A stretch of DNA of 64,000 nucleotides, taken from NCBI RefSeq assembly GCF_016545825.1, contig NC_052621.1, forward strand, positions 4,426,199 through 4,490,198, given 5' to 3'. This stretch comes from Eucalyptus grandis. Lineage: Eukaryota; Streptophyta; Magnoliopsida; Myrtales; Myrtaceae. Under the pieces are notes generated by a model. It was given only the letters and a program-made list of their open reading frames with translations, did not search any database and was not told where the DNA came from. Shown here in pieces: positions 10,211 through 21,645 of the stretch. The first letter of the stretch is position 1; every line of letters starts with the position of its first letter. Position numbers and translations under genes: made by a program.

Positions 10211-13200
10211 ATGGCTCGCCAGAGGCTCCAGAACTACATTGACAACTTGAAGAACGAGGTGACCGCTTTCATCTCCGTAGCGTCTCTCTTTTTGCTGGAT
10301 CATCAGTCGTCCGCACATTTTAGATTTTGACATCGTTTGCTTGGCGAAAGAAGTGGTTGTCCTTTTCGCTTCCTGAACAATGAGCGAGCAAGCCCACTTT
10401 TAAGCTGATGAACATGAGCTTCTTGATCGTCTTGTGTCGGTCTATGTATATATGCATGATTTTGCTGTCCACCTTGATTGCTTCTTTTGTAGGAAAATGA
10501 AGATTATTTCTCGTATACCTGCACCATGAGACGAGTAGCACTAGGTTTTGTCCGCCAGATGACCCGTAAAATTATTTTGTATGATATCTTATTGTGTGTT
10601 TTGCCATCGCGAAATGATTTTTTTTTTTTTAAAGTTTAATTCCTTTTCACGGTTGAGAGTTAGCCTGGGGTTAACCATATTATAGAGGATCTTACAAAGT
10701 GACTGTGACTTTAATAGTTATTCCTTCTTTTTGATAGTTGACATTCCGCGTCTCCATTTTTACCATTTGTCCAGGGTATCATGGATGGACAATATGAGGA
10801 GACCAGGAGAGCACAAAACTCAAATTTTCCAAATCTCATGATGAATGTCATCGACAATTTCCTGAGTGACGGTGACAACAGCATGAGAGATTTAGCCGAC
10901 CTTCTGTAAACTTCAATTTTCTTGACTTTGACGGTTGCTTGCTCTAAGTTTTCATTCTTTTCTGGCTTCTCAGTCGCTGAAAATCGGTGGGTGATTTTGA
11001 TGATTGTTTTCAGGAGTGCAAGGAGCGTGAATTATACTAAAGTCACTATTGCTGCTTCACTGATCAAAGGAGGTGGCAGCAGGTAGATAAACAATTTACT
11101 TTAATTTCCAAAAAGGGTAACTATTCGATTTTATAGGTATGTTATGCGTGAAAGTTTTTGAAATTAATTTCTTGACATGAAATACTCAACATCTTCAAGA
11201 GTAGAACATTTCCAGCACTTGTGTTCGAAAGTTTCCCCTTTTAGTCATATTCTTAGCATGCTGCATTAGGAAAGATCAATCCTATTTGAATTATGCGCCC
11301 GCAAGAAGGCTGATCAGTGGCCTGTGTCCGTGTTTATTGGAAAAACCAGATGACGGTAGATTTCCTTATCCGTTATTTAGAATTTGTTTGGCCGTGGCGC
11401 GTGTGGCAACCTGTCTCGTACATTCCAATGGGACTAGCGCGTGAAGAATTTTGAGCATGATCGTTTTCAACCTCGTGATTTGACCGCATTGTTGTTCAGA
11501 AACATTAGTCAATGAGATAACTTCCAACATAGTGGTGAATGCGGCGCATTATATACATCAGGTCTATCATGAAGGATCTGTGATGTTGCCAGACTGTCAA
11601 GTCTGGTTCAACGCATAAAGTGTGCATACGACATCACATATATAGGCTTGTCCGCTTTTGAATGTTATTATTGGCCTAGTTCCATACTAATTGGATGCCG
11701 CATTCCAATGCTCAATATTTGGAGGGCCATGGCCGTATTATCTAAATACGGACATATAATGTATATGAGATATTCCAACAGCCGAACAAAGAAAAAACTT
11801 TGAAATTGTCATTTTAAACTTTATGAGTTTGATCACATGCAAATTTGGTCAAATTTACAGAGATGTAGTTTGAACAATGACATAATGATGATTAGTTCTT
11901 TGTCGGATGCTTCAGACTGAAATCAGTCGTATTGATTTTGATATCTCATTTTTCCGAGTTGTTAACTGAATGACATCTCTTTACTACTAATATGACTTGT
12001 ATACCTGTACTTGTTGCTTGTGTTGTAGCCTTGGTGGTTGCCGGGTTGCAGCAAAAGCTCGTTCTCTTCTAATTGCCAGCGATAATCAGGACAAGCAAAG
12101 GTAGAAACTGGCATTTTCTTTGCATTCATGATTTCAGAACCCTTATAACAGTATGTGCATAATTATATCTAAGGATTTGTTTCGTTCAACAAATTATAGG
12201 CATCTTGTCAAATGTATAGACAAGCGTTTATATATCTGTTATTAATTTTCTTGTATTTGCATAACCATACAATGTAAATTAACCTCCTAAAAGCTATAAG
12301 TTTATTGCTTACGTTACTTATTTTATGGTTGTGCATTTTAATGCCTAGCGATTAACATCATTAGTCATTCAAAGAATTGTCTTTTAATAGCATGTAACTG
12401 TCATTGCTGTCTCCTTGATTGATGAAAGGGTATCTAGGTTAGAATCATACACAGACATCTCCAAGAACATAGAACAATAGTTTTGTCAATGCCTCACATG
12501 AAGTGCAGTCAAACCGAGTGCATGAAAAGTTTAAGAGCTTTTGCTAAAATTCTAAAGATTTGCACTGGTTTTTACCTAGCACTATTATGCACTAATAGTT
12601 GTGTTATTAGCGCATGGTTTTCTGGGAAGTTCCAAATGGTGTCAGGTGACTTTACTAGATTGCTCACTTGATCTTGGTTTAGCGCATGTCTGTTGAGTGA
12701 CTGGCTCTAGGTCTCTCAGGCTTGGATCTTGCTGTGGTGTTAACTTTTAACTTCTGGCTTTAGCCCTAACTTTGATCAAAGATACATTATGCGAAAAGTT
12801 ATCTAAGATTCCTGTGTCTAGAGACTTTTGGGGTCTTCAATAGTTTGCTGTTGTATTCATTTACATCAAGACAGCAATTTCTCTTCCTTAAAAATATAGC
12901 ATCGGTGATCTGCATCCAGTGAAGATTTTGAAAAGCAATATACCAATACGAATATCTGACTTTGAACATGAGAAGCTTATTTACCTTTGCATGTGATTTA
13001 ACCTAACAATGCTTATGGTTCTTGCTGAGTTGCTGACTATGTGAACATATGCCAACCACTGAGTGCATGCGATATGAGCTTCTCCATTGGTTTTTGCAAT
13101 TTTTAAAAAAAATGATTGCCTATGTATTTATTGATGGTCAATTTGACACTTATGTCTCTGCGGTTGTCTTCTAGCTGCGAGACATCCCATGAACGGGTGG

Positions 13201-13990
13201 TGAATGAGTACTACCTCTTTCGCGACAAACTCAGAACCCTACATCAGGTACTGGCTTTGTTAAATGAACTCTGCTTATGCTTTCCTGAAAGACCCAAAGT
13301 ATTCTCAATTCTTCATGATTTCGCCAAGAACTCTTTATACTTTATGAATTTGGGATATCAAAGGCTTTGGAATTATTAAAGGAATGAATGTTAAGCCGAT
13401 AAGGCCATTCATTAATCTGGAGAAACACTTAGAAATGTTAGTTGGGACTCAAAACATCCTGATAAACAAGAGACCGGCGAGCAAGTCCTGAAGACGAACG
13501 AGAAAGAGAATATTGTTATGGAATATGAGATGAGCCTCACATCTTAAGGAAGCAAATATGAGGTTGTCATACAGTCTTTTTACCTTTTGCAAATAGCGTT
13601 ATTCGCAGACAAAGTGGGGAACTCGCAATGGAGATGCTTGTCTATGGTTAAGCTCTAGTCAGAGTCTCACGCCTCCATGTGTTATCATGTTGCGGCAGTA
13701 TTCCATTAGTAGTGCCCTTATTTTGGTTGAACTAATTGAGGATGCATCTTCTCTCCGTGTTAACGGATGTAGAAACTGATTGAGCTCATCCAAATATTAT
13801 GCCATTTACAATGAGAAAATTCTAAGTTTCAGCGATTTGTCTTTATCCTATACACATCATCCCGAGACTTCATTTTGCTGCTAAATATGATTCATTTGCT
13901 GCTCCAGTTACGTTACTGATCCAACTGTCGATTTGTTTCCTGCAGCTGGAGAGGGAAGTCTTCAACGAAGAGTCGAGACGGAGGGGATAA
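10211..13990 (+). CDS. Pseudo-HPt protein (type B, phospho-His replaced by Ser)
   Basis: Six exons (10211-10258, 10775-10905, 11014-11082, 12029-12100, 13175-13247, 13946-13990) splice with GT-AG ends into a continuous 145-residue frame. Length and intron positions are those of plant AHP phosphotransfer proteins. It begins MARQRLQNYIDNLKNE, continues GIMDGQYEETRRAQNSNFP and has the four-helix HPt core. At the HxxKG motif, where His normally carries the phosphoryl group, the codon at 11057-11059 is TCA, giving SLIKGGGS (Ser75). An HPt without this His cannot relay phosphate. Arabidopsis AHP6 is the known precedent and inhibits cytokinin signalling; whether this gene acts likewise is inference. 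It has a TATA box, intact splice sites and a solo LTR 30 bp past the stop. Confidence 0.85.
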
Positions 13991-14020
13991 AAGCTGTTTG
14001 TGTTTCGCTTAGTTGAGTAT

Positions 14021-14525
14021 TGTTGAAAAATATCACTGCGTGAAAGCATGGTCTTCGGTATCGATGATAGTTTTTGGTTAGTAATGTGCAAATTTATACA
14101 TGTGTGTATTTGGTGATGGATGGACCAGGGACAAAGTTGATGGGACGTATTTTATCTAGTTGATGGAAATGTTTAGTACAAGAAGTGTTGGTGATAGAGG
14201 AGTATTTCATGATACATAAGCTATCTTAATTCTACTCTCGCACGACTTCTTACATGAGTAACTCCTTGCCTATTTATAGGCAAGTTGCTCCAAAGTTGTG
14301 TCCGCAGCTCTTAGCCTTAGCTAGCTCTATCATAGAGCTTTGTGAACCGACTTTCAAGACAATTATCTCTGCCATTTGCAGGGATAATTTTGTGGACTTC
14401 TCCATATAAAATTAGTGGACTCCAGACATTTCTTTAGCCGCTGCTTGCTTGGTTTCATTCGGCTACTTCTTGATGAAGAAATATGTTTCTAGACTTTGTT
14501 GAAAATGGATCATTAATTTCCAACA
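14021..14525 (+). mobile_element. Solo LTR, 505 bp, in the 3' flank of HPt copy 2
   Basis: It starts TGTTG and ends CAACA and is bracketed by a perfect 5 bp target duplication AGTAT (14016-14020 and 14526-14530). The other HPt copies read straight through this site (TTGAGTATACAGATGA). It contains an LTR-like TATTTATAGGCAAG promoter region. Its size, TG...CA ends and 5 bp duplication fit a solo LTR left by recombination, probably Copia-type. It has no coding capacity and lies 30 bp after the HPt stop, so it may supply the polyadenylation site. Confidence 0.9.
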
Positions 14526-15264
14526 AGTATACAGATGAGAAGATTTCATCTGTCTATGGGAAAGTTGCTGATGAAGTTCCTGCTATATATTAATTAGTAG
14601 AGACCATGTTCTTTCTTTCAGCTTTTGGACCATTCACCTAAGTACTTGTATGTTTGTTTATCATTCTCTAGTAATGAACATCTAGATCTTCTAAAGCAGT
14701 AAAGCTGATTTCCGGTATCTGAGAAATCGTTCATTCTCAGATGAACATGGAAGAATCATGCAGAAATCCAATGCCCACACGCTTAAAAGCCTAAGATCAG
14801 TAGAGGATTATGTTCTTAATGGAAAAAAAGGATACTTGGAAGAACATCAACTTTTAGGATTACTTAGGCGGTGTCTGTGTAGGATTTAATCTTACGTGCT
14901 TTCGATCGAATGTAGGGAAATTAGACACATTAGTCCTTCTGGTTCACTCTAGTTTTGGTCGGCAAATTGCGAGTTCGGCGATCGCATGAAGTCTTCGTTC
15001 GGGTTTCTCCAGCTTATTCCCGCACGTCCTCTAATAATTTGTCGTCCTCTCATCACTCCATTTCTGCTTCACTTCATTTGGATGTTCCAACGGAGTTTTG
15101 TCCTTGCTCAAGGCTCTATGAGTAGCTACAGTCCCAACTTCCCAAATACATAAATCTGCCAAATTGCAAAAAGTGGCCGTGTTGCGTTTTGGTGTGTTAT
15201 TATTTATGAGGATGTATTTCAAATCTCTTTTGGAATTGAGTCGAAAAATCACTATTTTAAAGCT

Positions 15265-15545
15265 CTATGCTCCTATATATTTACAAAGCTTTTTAGTTCA
15301 TGTACAAAAGAGATACATGAATTAAATAGACGCATGTATCTACAAAATTCATGAATAAAGAGATATGTGAATTCAAGAGATTCATGAATCTAGAGACGCG
15401 TGAATTCAAGAGATTCGTGAACTCAATAAGTACATGAACTAAAAGATACATGAATCTAGGAAATTCATCAATTTAATAGATACGTGAACAGAAAAGTTTA
15501 GGGCATTCATGAATTCAATAGATACGTGAACAGAAAAGACATATC
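15265..15545 (+). repeat. Degenerate short tandem repeats (TTCATGAAT/ACGTGAA)
   Basis: Irregular units of roughly 20-30 bp combine ATTCATGAAT, GATACGTGAA and TACATGAA. A longer direct repeat ATAGATACGTGAACAGAAAAG occurs twice at about 15476-15535. This replaces about 2 kb present in block B2 and so marks a deletion or repair scar. Confidence 0.6.
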
Positions 15546-15961
15546 TTAATGTGTTGGCTTTCGTTGATGCATTAACCGTAATTATAACAATTTTGTCATT
15601 GGAACTTTGACACGAATGCCTTTCCACTTCATGAGACCATGTGAATTTCATTCAACACATGAACATAGAAAGGAAACCCCACCTAGGACTGTAGGACATA
15701 TTGAAAATTCCACTTTTAGCAAGTAATGGGAAAATCTAACGAAAGCAAGCATCATGCACTCTAACCAAAAACTGGGTTCCTATCGATGGGACAAACAATG
15801 CAAAATTACAAATGAGACAACTTCAGAAATAAGAAACCAAAAAAGAAAAATCGCTAAACCATACCACAAATGATTCACATACGCTTCCAACATGAAACCA
15901 CCAAAAAGAAAATTCAAATGTTATCAAAGGCAAAGGAAGGAAATGAAGGAGCATGCACCAC

Positions 15962-16049
15962 CTGATCCAAGAATGTCCTTCAACTCATCAGTTGTTGGGG
16001 TAGTGTTCCCTCCCAAAACAGCCAGCAAGTAAGCCGCAATCACTTTCGT
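15962..16049 (-). pseudogene. Ribosomal protein P2 exon-1 fragment, start codon lost
   Basis: The reverse strand reads [28 protein letters not shown], the first exon of 60S acidic ribosomal protein P2. It has the same 88 bp length and donor position as the complete gene at 36396-37712. The initiator is ACG instead of ATG, the donor is GTGGTG, and exons 2 and 3 are absent. Flanking similarity with the intact locus spans about 15570-16150, so it arrived with block B1. The first codons of an open frame reading in from upstream are 5'-UTR translation. Confidence 0.88.
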
Positions 16050-16174
16050 CTTCCCTGCTCCAACACCAACATAATAATAATAATAACCATAACGGTCTCC
16101 ATGGCAAGTCACAGAGAGAGAACCTTGAGAGCTGGATAAAGATGGCTGTAGTGCTATCGCTCGTACAATTAGAA

Positions 16175-17130
16175 CGGCTTTTTCAGCTTTAGGGACGGTT
16201 TGTCACTCAACCGTGTGGTCTTCTTTGTAGTGTCCCCTATTAATTTGCTCTAATAAGATAGCAAATCTTCCATTTAGTTATATTAGGTTCTATTCATTTG
16301 GTTAAATTGCCCATTACAATGATCTCCCAAAGACAGTTCATTCAAAAAAATGGACTTACCAATATAGGATGCTTGTAAATCAGATAATGACTTGATTCTA
16401 TACATATTTTAAGATTATTCTTTGGCTCTTTTCTTCTTCATTTTTTTCCAGATAAGAGATTACTATCCTAACTAGTTTATCCTCTCAAAATATGTCAATT
16501 CCATTTACTAGAACTCTCGTCAAAATGGGTCGTTTAAGGTAATCTCAACAAAGTTTTGGTTAGACGGAGTTATCACTACTAAATGACTATTAGATATGGA
16601 AAAATACTTATTAACTAGCCACAAAATGATTAGAAAGATTTAGCGGAAAAGAGGGGGAGAAAAAAAAGGCTATTAAATTATTTGACCTCATTTTGACCTT
16701 CCATCGGCCATGTCACGAATAGAAGATGTGGGTTTTCAATACATCGGAAACCTGAACAAAGCTGGGTTTTTGGCCAGGCAAATCGCACCTCCTCAGCCCC
16801 GAAAATGAGAAGAAAATAGAAGGAGCCGTTGGGAGGGGTCGCTTCCAAGTCTAGGTTCAGCGGCCGTGCACGCATTACCCTCCTTCTGCCCAACCGAAGC
16901 CATAACGCATCGCTTCGTTCGAGACGCAGCCAATCCCACCAAATTCAGTCGAGAAGCGTCGTTCCATGAAACGTCTCCATAGGAAGAGGAATCGGCACAA
17001 CCCATCTTGGTTCTCCTGCAGATGGGTGTGCGAGGATGTCCTCTCAAAATTGCATCTTTTGCCCGTCGAAAGACAGCGGGATCTCGTGACAGCTTCCACG
17101 TGAGCCGATGGCGGAGATGCGTTAGAGCGT
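16175..17130 (+). repeat. Upstream segment of HPt copy 3, repeated at 27560-28830
   Basis: Shared stretches such as TTTTTCAGCTTTAGGGACGG and GTAGTGTCCCCTATTAATTTGC recur in the same order at about 27560-28830, upstream of HPt copy 4. This suggests an old duplication that produced the A and B types together with their 5' flanks. Open frames on the minus strand across 16678-17203 have no recognisable domain, and I treat the region as promoter-proximal non-coding DNA. Confidence 0.6.
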
Positions 17131-17210
17131 TCCTTGCATCACCCTCATTAAAGTATTTTCTCAATTTTCGCAGTACATTTAACTGGAAGCCTAATAATGT
17201 CAAGCTTCCT

Positions 17211-17234
17211 TATATAAACCCCTCCTTATATAAA
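17211..17234 (+). promoter_or_regulatory. Duplicated TATA box of HPt copy 3
   Basis: Two TATATAAA boxes at 17211-17218 and 17227-17234 arise from a 16 bp tandem duplication. The other three HPt promoters have one box. This is the promoter of the only intact type A gene. Confidence 0.65.
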
Positions 17235-17345
17235 CCCTGCCTTCGAATTTCTAGCCAACCCACCATTTTTGCTTCCTAATTTCCTTTTCCTGCTCTATCT
17301 CCCTCTATTTGCCTTCGTTGTGGGAGGAAAGAAAATAGGAGGAAA

Positions 17346-20300
17346 ATGGCTCAACGCAGGCGGCTTCAGGACTACATTGACACCTTGAAGCACGAGGTGA
17401 TCGCTTCCCTATAGCTTCCATCTCCATGGCATCTCTCTTTTCGCTAGATCATCAGTCATCTGCACGTTTTAGATTTTGACATCTCGCCTGGCAAAAGAAG
17501 TGATCGACCTTTTCGTTTCCTGAATGACGAGCGAGCAACCCTCTTTTAAGCTGATGAGCATGAGCTTTAGATCGTCTTATCTCGGTCTATGTATACATGC
17601 ATGATTATGCAGTCCATCTTGACTGCTTCTTTTGTAGGAAAATGCAGATTATTTCTCGTATACGTATACCAGGAGACGAGTAGCACTAGGTTTTGTCCAC
17701 CCGACCATCCGTAAAATTATTTCATATAATATCTTATTGTGCATTTTGCCATCACGAAATGATTATTTTTTTTTTCTTTTTTGGGAGGGTTATTGTATAT
17801 AAAGGGAAGATGAACATGGTTTTATTTTTTATTTTTTAATTCCTTTTCATGGTTGGAGAATTAGCTTGGTGTTAACCATATTGCAGAAGATCTTACCAAG
17901 TGCCTGTGACTTTGATAGTTATTTCTCCTCTTTGAGATTTGACATTTCGCATCTCCATTTTTACCATTTGTCTAGGGTATCATGGATGGAGAGTATGAGG
18001 AGACCAGGAGAGCACAAAACTCAAATTTTCCAAATCTCATGATGAATGTCATCGACAATTTCCTGAGTGACGGTGACAACAGCATGAGAGATTTAGCCGA
18101 CCTTCTGTAAACTTCAATTTTCTTGACTTTGACGGTTGCTTGCTCTAAGTTTTTATTCTTTTCTGGCTTCTCGGTCGCTAATAATCAGTGGATGTTTTGA
18201 TGATTGTTTTCAGGAGTGCAAGGAGCGTGGATTATACTAAAGTCACTACTGCTGCTCATCTGATCAAAGGAGGTGGCAACAGGTAGATAAACAATTTACT
18301 TTAATTTCCAAAAAGGGTAACTATTCGATTTTATTGGTATGTTACGCGTGAAATTTTCTTAAAATTAATTTCTTGACATGAAATACTCAACATCTTCAAG
18401 AGTAGAACATTTCCAGCACTTGTGTTTGAAAGTTTCCCCTTTTAGTCATATTCTTAGCATGCTTGATTAGGAAAGATCAATCCTATTTGAATTATGCGCC
18501 CGCAAGAAGGCTGATCAGTGGCCTGAGTCCGTGTTTATTGGAAAAACCAGATAACGGTAGATTTCCGTATCCAATATTTAGGTTTTGTTTGGCCAAGGCG
18601 CGTGTGGACACTGTCTAGTACATTCCAATGGGACTAGCGCATGAAGAAATTTGAGCATGAGCGTTTTGAACCTTGTGATTTGATCTGCCTTATTGTTCGG
18701 AAACATTAGCCAACGAGATAACTCCCAACTAAGTGGTGTATGTGGTGCATTACTGTCAAGTTTGTAAAATGTGCATACGATAACACATAAATAGGCCGTG
18801 AATTTTGTCCACTTTTGAATTATATCATTGGCCTAGTTCCATATTAATTGAAAGCCACATTCCGATGCTTTTGGAGAGCTACTTCTGTGCCATGGCCAAA
18901 TTATCTAAATACGGACATATAACGTATTCGTGTGCTTGTTGCTTGTGTTGTAGCCTTGGTGGTTGCCGGGTTGTTGCAGCAGCTCGTGCTCTTATAAATG
19001 CCAGCCTTATTCAGGACAAGCAAAGGTAGAAATTGTTTCTTTGCATCCATGATTTCAGAACCCTTATAACAGTATGTGCACAATTATATATAAGGATATG
19101 TTTTGTTCAACAATTTATAGGCATCTTGTCAAATGTATAGACAAGCTTTTAAAGATCTGTTGTTAGTTTTCTCGTATCTGCATAACCATACATGTAGACT
19201 AACCTACTAAAGCTATAAGTTTATTGCTTGCATTCCTTATTTTACGGTTGTTCTTTTTAATGCCTAGTGATCAACATCATTAGTCATTCAAAGCATTCTC
19301 TTCTGATAGCGTGAACTGTCATTGCTGTCTCCTTGATTGATGAAAGGGTATTTAGATTAGAATCGTACACAGACTTCTCCAAGAACATAGAGCAATAGTT
19401 TAGTCAATGCCTCGCGTGAAGTGCAGTTGAACCAACCTGCTCGAAAAGTTTAAAAGCTTTTGCTAAGATTCTAAAAAAGCGCACCAGTTTTTACCTAGCA
19501 CTACTATGCACTAACAGTCGTGTTATTACTGCGTGGTTTTCTTGGAAGTTCCAGAAGGTGTTAGGTGATTTTACTAGATTGCTCGCTTGATCTTGGTTTA
19601 GCGCTTGTCTGTTGAGTGACTGGCTCTAGGTCTCTCAGGCTTGGATCTGGCTGTGGTGTTAACTTTTAACTTCTGACTTTAGCCATAACTTTGATCAAAG
19701 ATACATTATGCAAAAAGTTATCTATGATGCTTGTGTCTTGAATAATTTGCTGTTGTATTCATTTACATCGAGATAGCAATTTCTCTTCCTTAGAAATACA
19801 ATATTGGTGATCTGCATCTAATGAAGATTTTGAAATGCAATTTACTGACGTGAAATCTTGCTTTGAACATGAGAAGCTTATTTACCTGTGCATCTAATTT
19901 AACCTAACAATGCTTATGGTTCTTGCTGAGTTGCTGACTATGTGAACATATGGTCTGTTTGACACTCGTGTCTCTGTGGTTCTCTTCTAGTTGCGAGACA
20001 TCGTATGAATGGGTGGTGAATGAGTACTACCACTTTCGCGACAAACTCAGAACCCTATATCAGGTACTGCCTCTATCAAATGAAATCTGCTTATGCTTCT
20101 CTTGAAAGACCCGAAGTATTTGCAATTCTTCATGGTTTCGCCAAGAAGTCTTTATACTTCATGAATTAGGATATTGAAGGCTTTGAAATTATCAAAGGAA
20201 TGAATGTTAAGCCGAACAAGGCCATGGATTAATCTGGAGAAGTACTTAGAAAATGTTAGTTGGGACTCAAAACATCCTGATAAACAAGAGACCACTGAGA

Positions 20301-20808
20301 AATTCCTAAAGACGAACAAGAAAGAGAATATTGTTATCGGATATGAGATGAGCTTCACATCTTAGGGAAGCAAATATGAGGTTGTCATACAGTCTTTTTA
20401 CTTTTTGCAAATAGCGTTACTTGCGAATAAAGTGTGGAACTCACAATGGAGATGCTTGTCTATGGTTAGGCTCTAATCAGAGTCTCATGCTGCCACGTGT
20501 TATCATGTTGCAGCAGTGTTCCATTAGTAGTGCCCTTATTTTGGTTGAACTAATTGAGGAGGCATCTTCTCTCCGTGGAAATGGACGTACAAACTGATTA
20601 AGCTCATCAAAGTATTATGCCATTTAGAATGAACAAATTCTAAGTTTCAGCTATTCGTCTTTATCCTATGCACATCATCCACAGATTTCATTTTGATGCT
20701 AAATATGATTCATTTGCTGCTCTGGTTACATTACTCATCCGACTGTCAATTCATTTCCTGCAGATGGAGAGGGCAATCGCCCACAGCGAGTCCAGAAGGA
20801 GAGGATAA
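17346..20808 (+). CDS. Histidine phosphotransfer protein (type A, intact)
   Basis: Six exons (17346-17396, 17976-18106, 18214-18282, 18954-19025, 19991-20063, 20764-20808) give a continuous 146-residue protein. It starts MAQRRRLQDYIDTLKHE and ends MERAIAHSESRRRG. It is an AHP-like HPt protein: a small cytosolic/nuclear four-helix protein that carries phosphate between hybrid histidine kinases and response regulators. The phospho-acceptor motif is HLIKGGGNSLGG with His76 (codon 18257-18259). The usual KGSSSS after the His is GGGNS here, a divergence that could affect partner binding. The C-terminal helix (NEYYHFRDKLRTLYQ) is conserved. It is the only type A copy with an unbroken frame, and its TATA box is duplicated. 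Confidence 0.88.
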
Positions 20809-21645
20809 AAGCTGTTGGTGTTTTGCTCAGTTGAGTATACAGATGAGAAGATTTCATCTGTCCATGGGAAAGTTGTTTATGAAGTTCCTCCTATGTATAA
20901 ATTAGTAGAGACCAAGTGCTTTCTTTTGGCTTTTGGACCATTCACCTAAGTATTTTGTATGTTTTTTAAGTGCATGAATAGTAGTTGAATCTGGGATGAT
21001 AACTTTTCAAATTTCCTTGCTAAAAGCATATCTGTGCCAGTTTCATCAATTTCTATGCTTGTTGAGGTTCTTGATTTAGTAATCGCTTGATGAATTGATT
21101 CCCAGTACTGGATGATCAACCATGTATTGAATCTAATGAGAAAATCCTGCTTGAGTGCCCACCATTGCGCATGTTCACAAAGAAAACGAGTGTTTTGTGT
21201 CCGTACACTTATGCCTCCTTAACCTTTGTAGAGCCAAATAGGGTATAGCTACCCCTAAGGTGGTGCTTACCAATGAATGCTAGTTGCAAAATTACTATGC
21301 TAGCGTTAGCATGGCTTATGTATGAATGCTCTTATTTTATTGGCAAACCTTTGTTGGGCATTTTGTTGCAAAAGAAGAAGATTCTCCTGATTGGAAAGTG
21401 CTAAATGGCATTTGAGTTCCTGCATGAACATGACAACTGGGTCATTGAAGTATAGCATTCAAGTTCCTGCATGAACATGACGATAAAGTGATTTTGTAAG
21501 TTGACTACCATTTGATTATCCTATGATGTTGTCCTTTTCCTTTGCATTTTTGGGCGTCAGAGATTATTTTACCTCATAAGGGTCAGGCTCATCTTTTGCA
21601 TGAATAAGCTGCATAACATCTTCTGCTCTTTTCTGTTGCTTGCAG

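Larger units (their letters stand above)
8167..15260 (+). repeat. Duplication block B1 (HPt type B)
   Basis: It is similar along its length to about 29175-35250 (block B2), apart from private insertions: a PIF/Harbinger-like element and a solo LTR here, and two SINE-like insertions in B2. About 2 kb of B2 downstream sequence (35250-37250, with P2 exons 2 and 3) is missing and replaced by short AT-rich repeats at 15265-15540. Homology resumes near 15570 as the P2 exon-1 fragment. Confidence 0.8.

Noticed and set aside
16793..17203. Minus-strand 136-codon open frame upstream of HPt copy 3
   Set aside because: No domain; it is not preserved as a frame in the related segment at 28.4-28.8 kb and lies in the promoter region.
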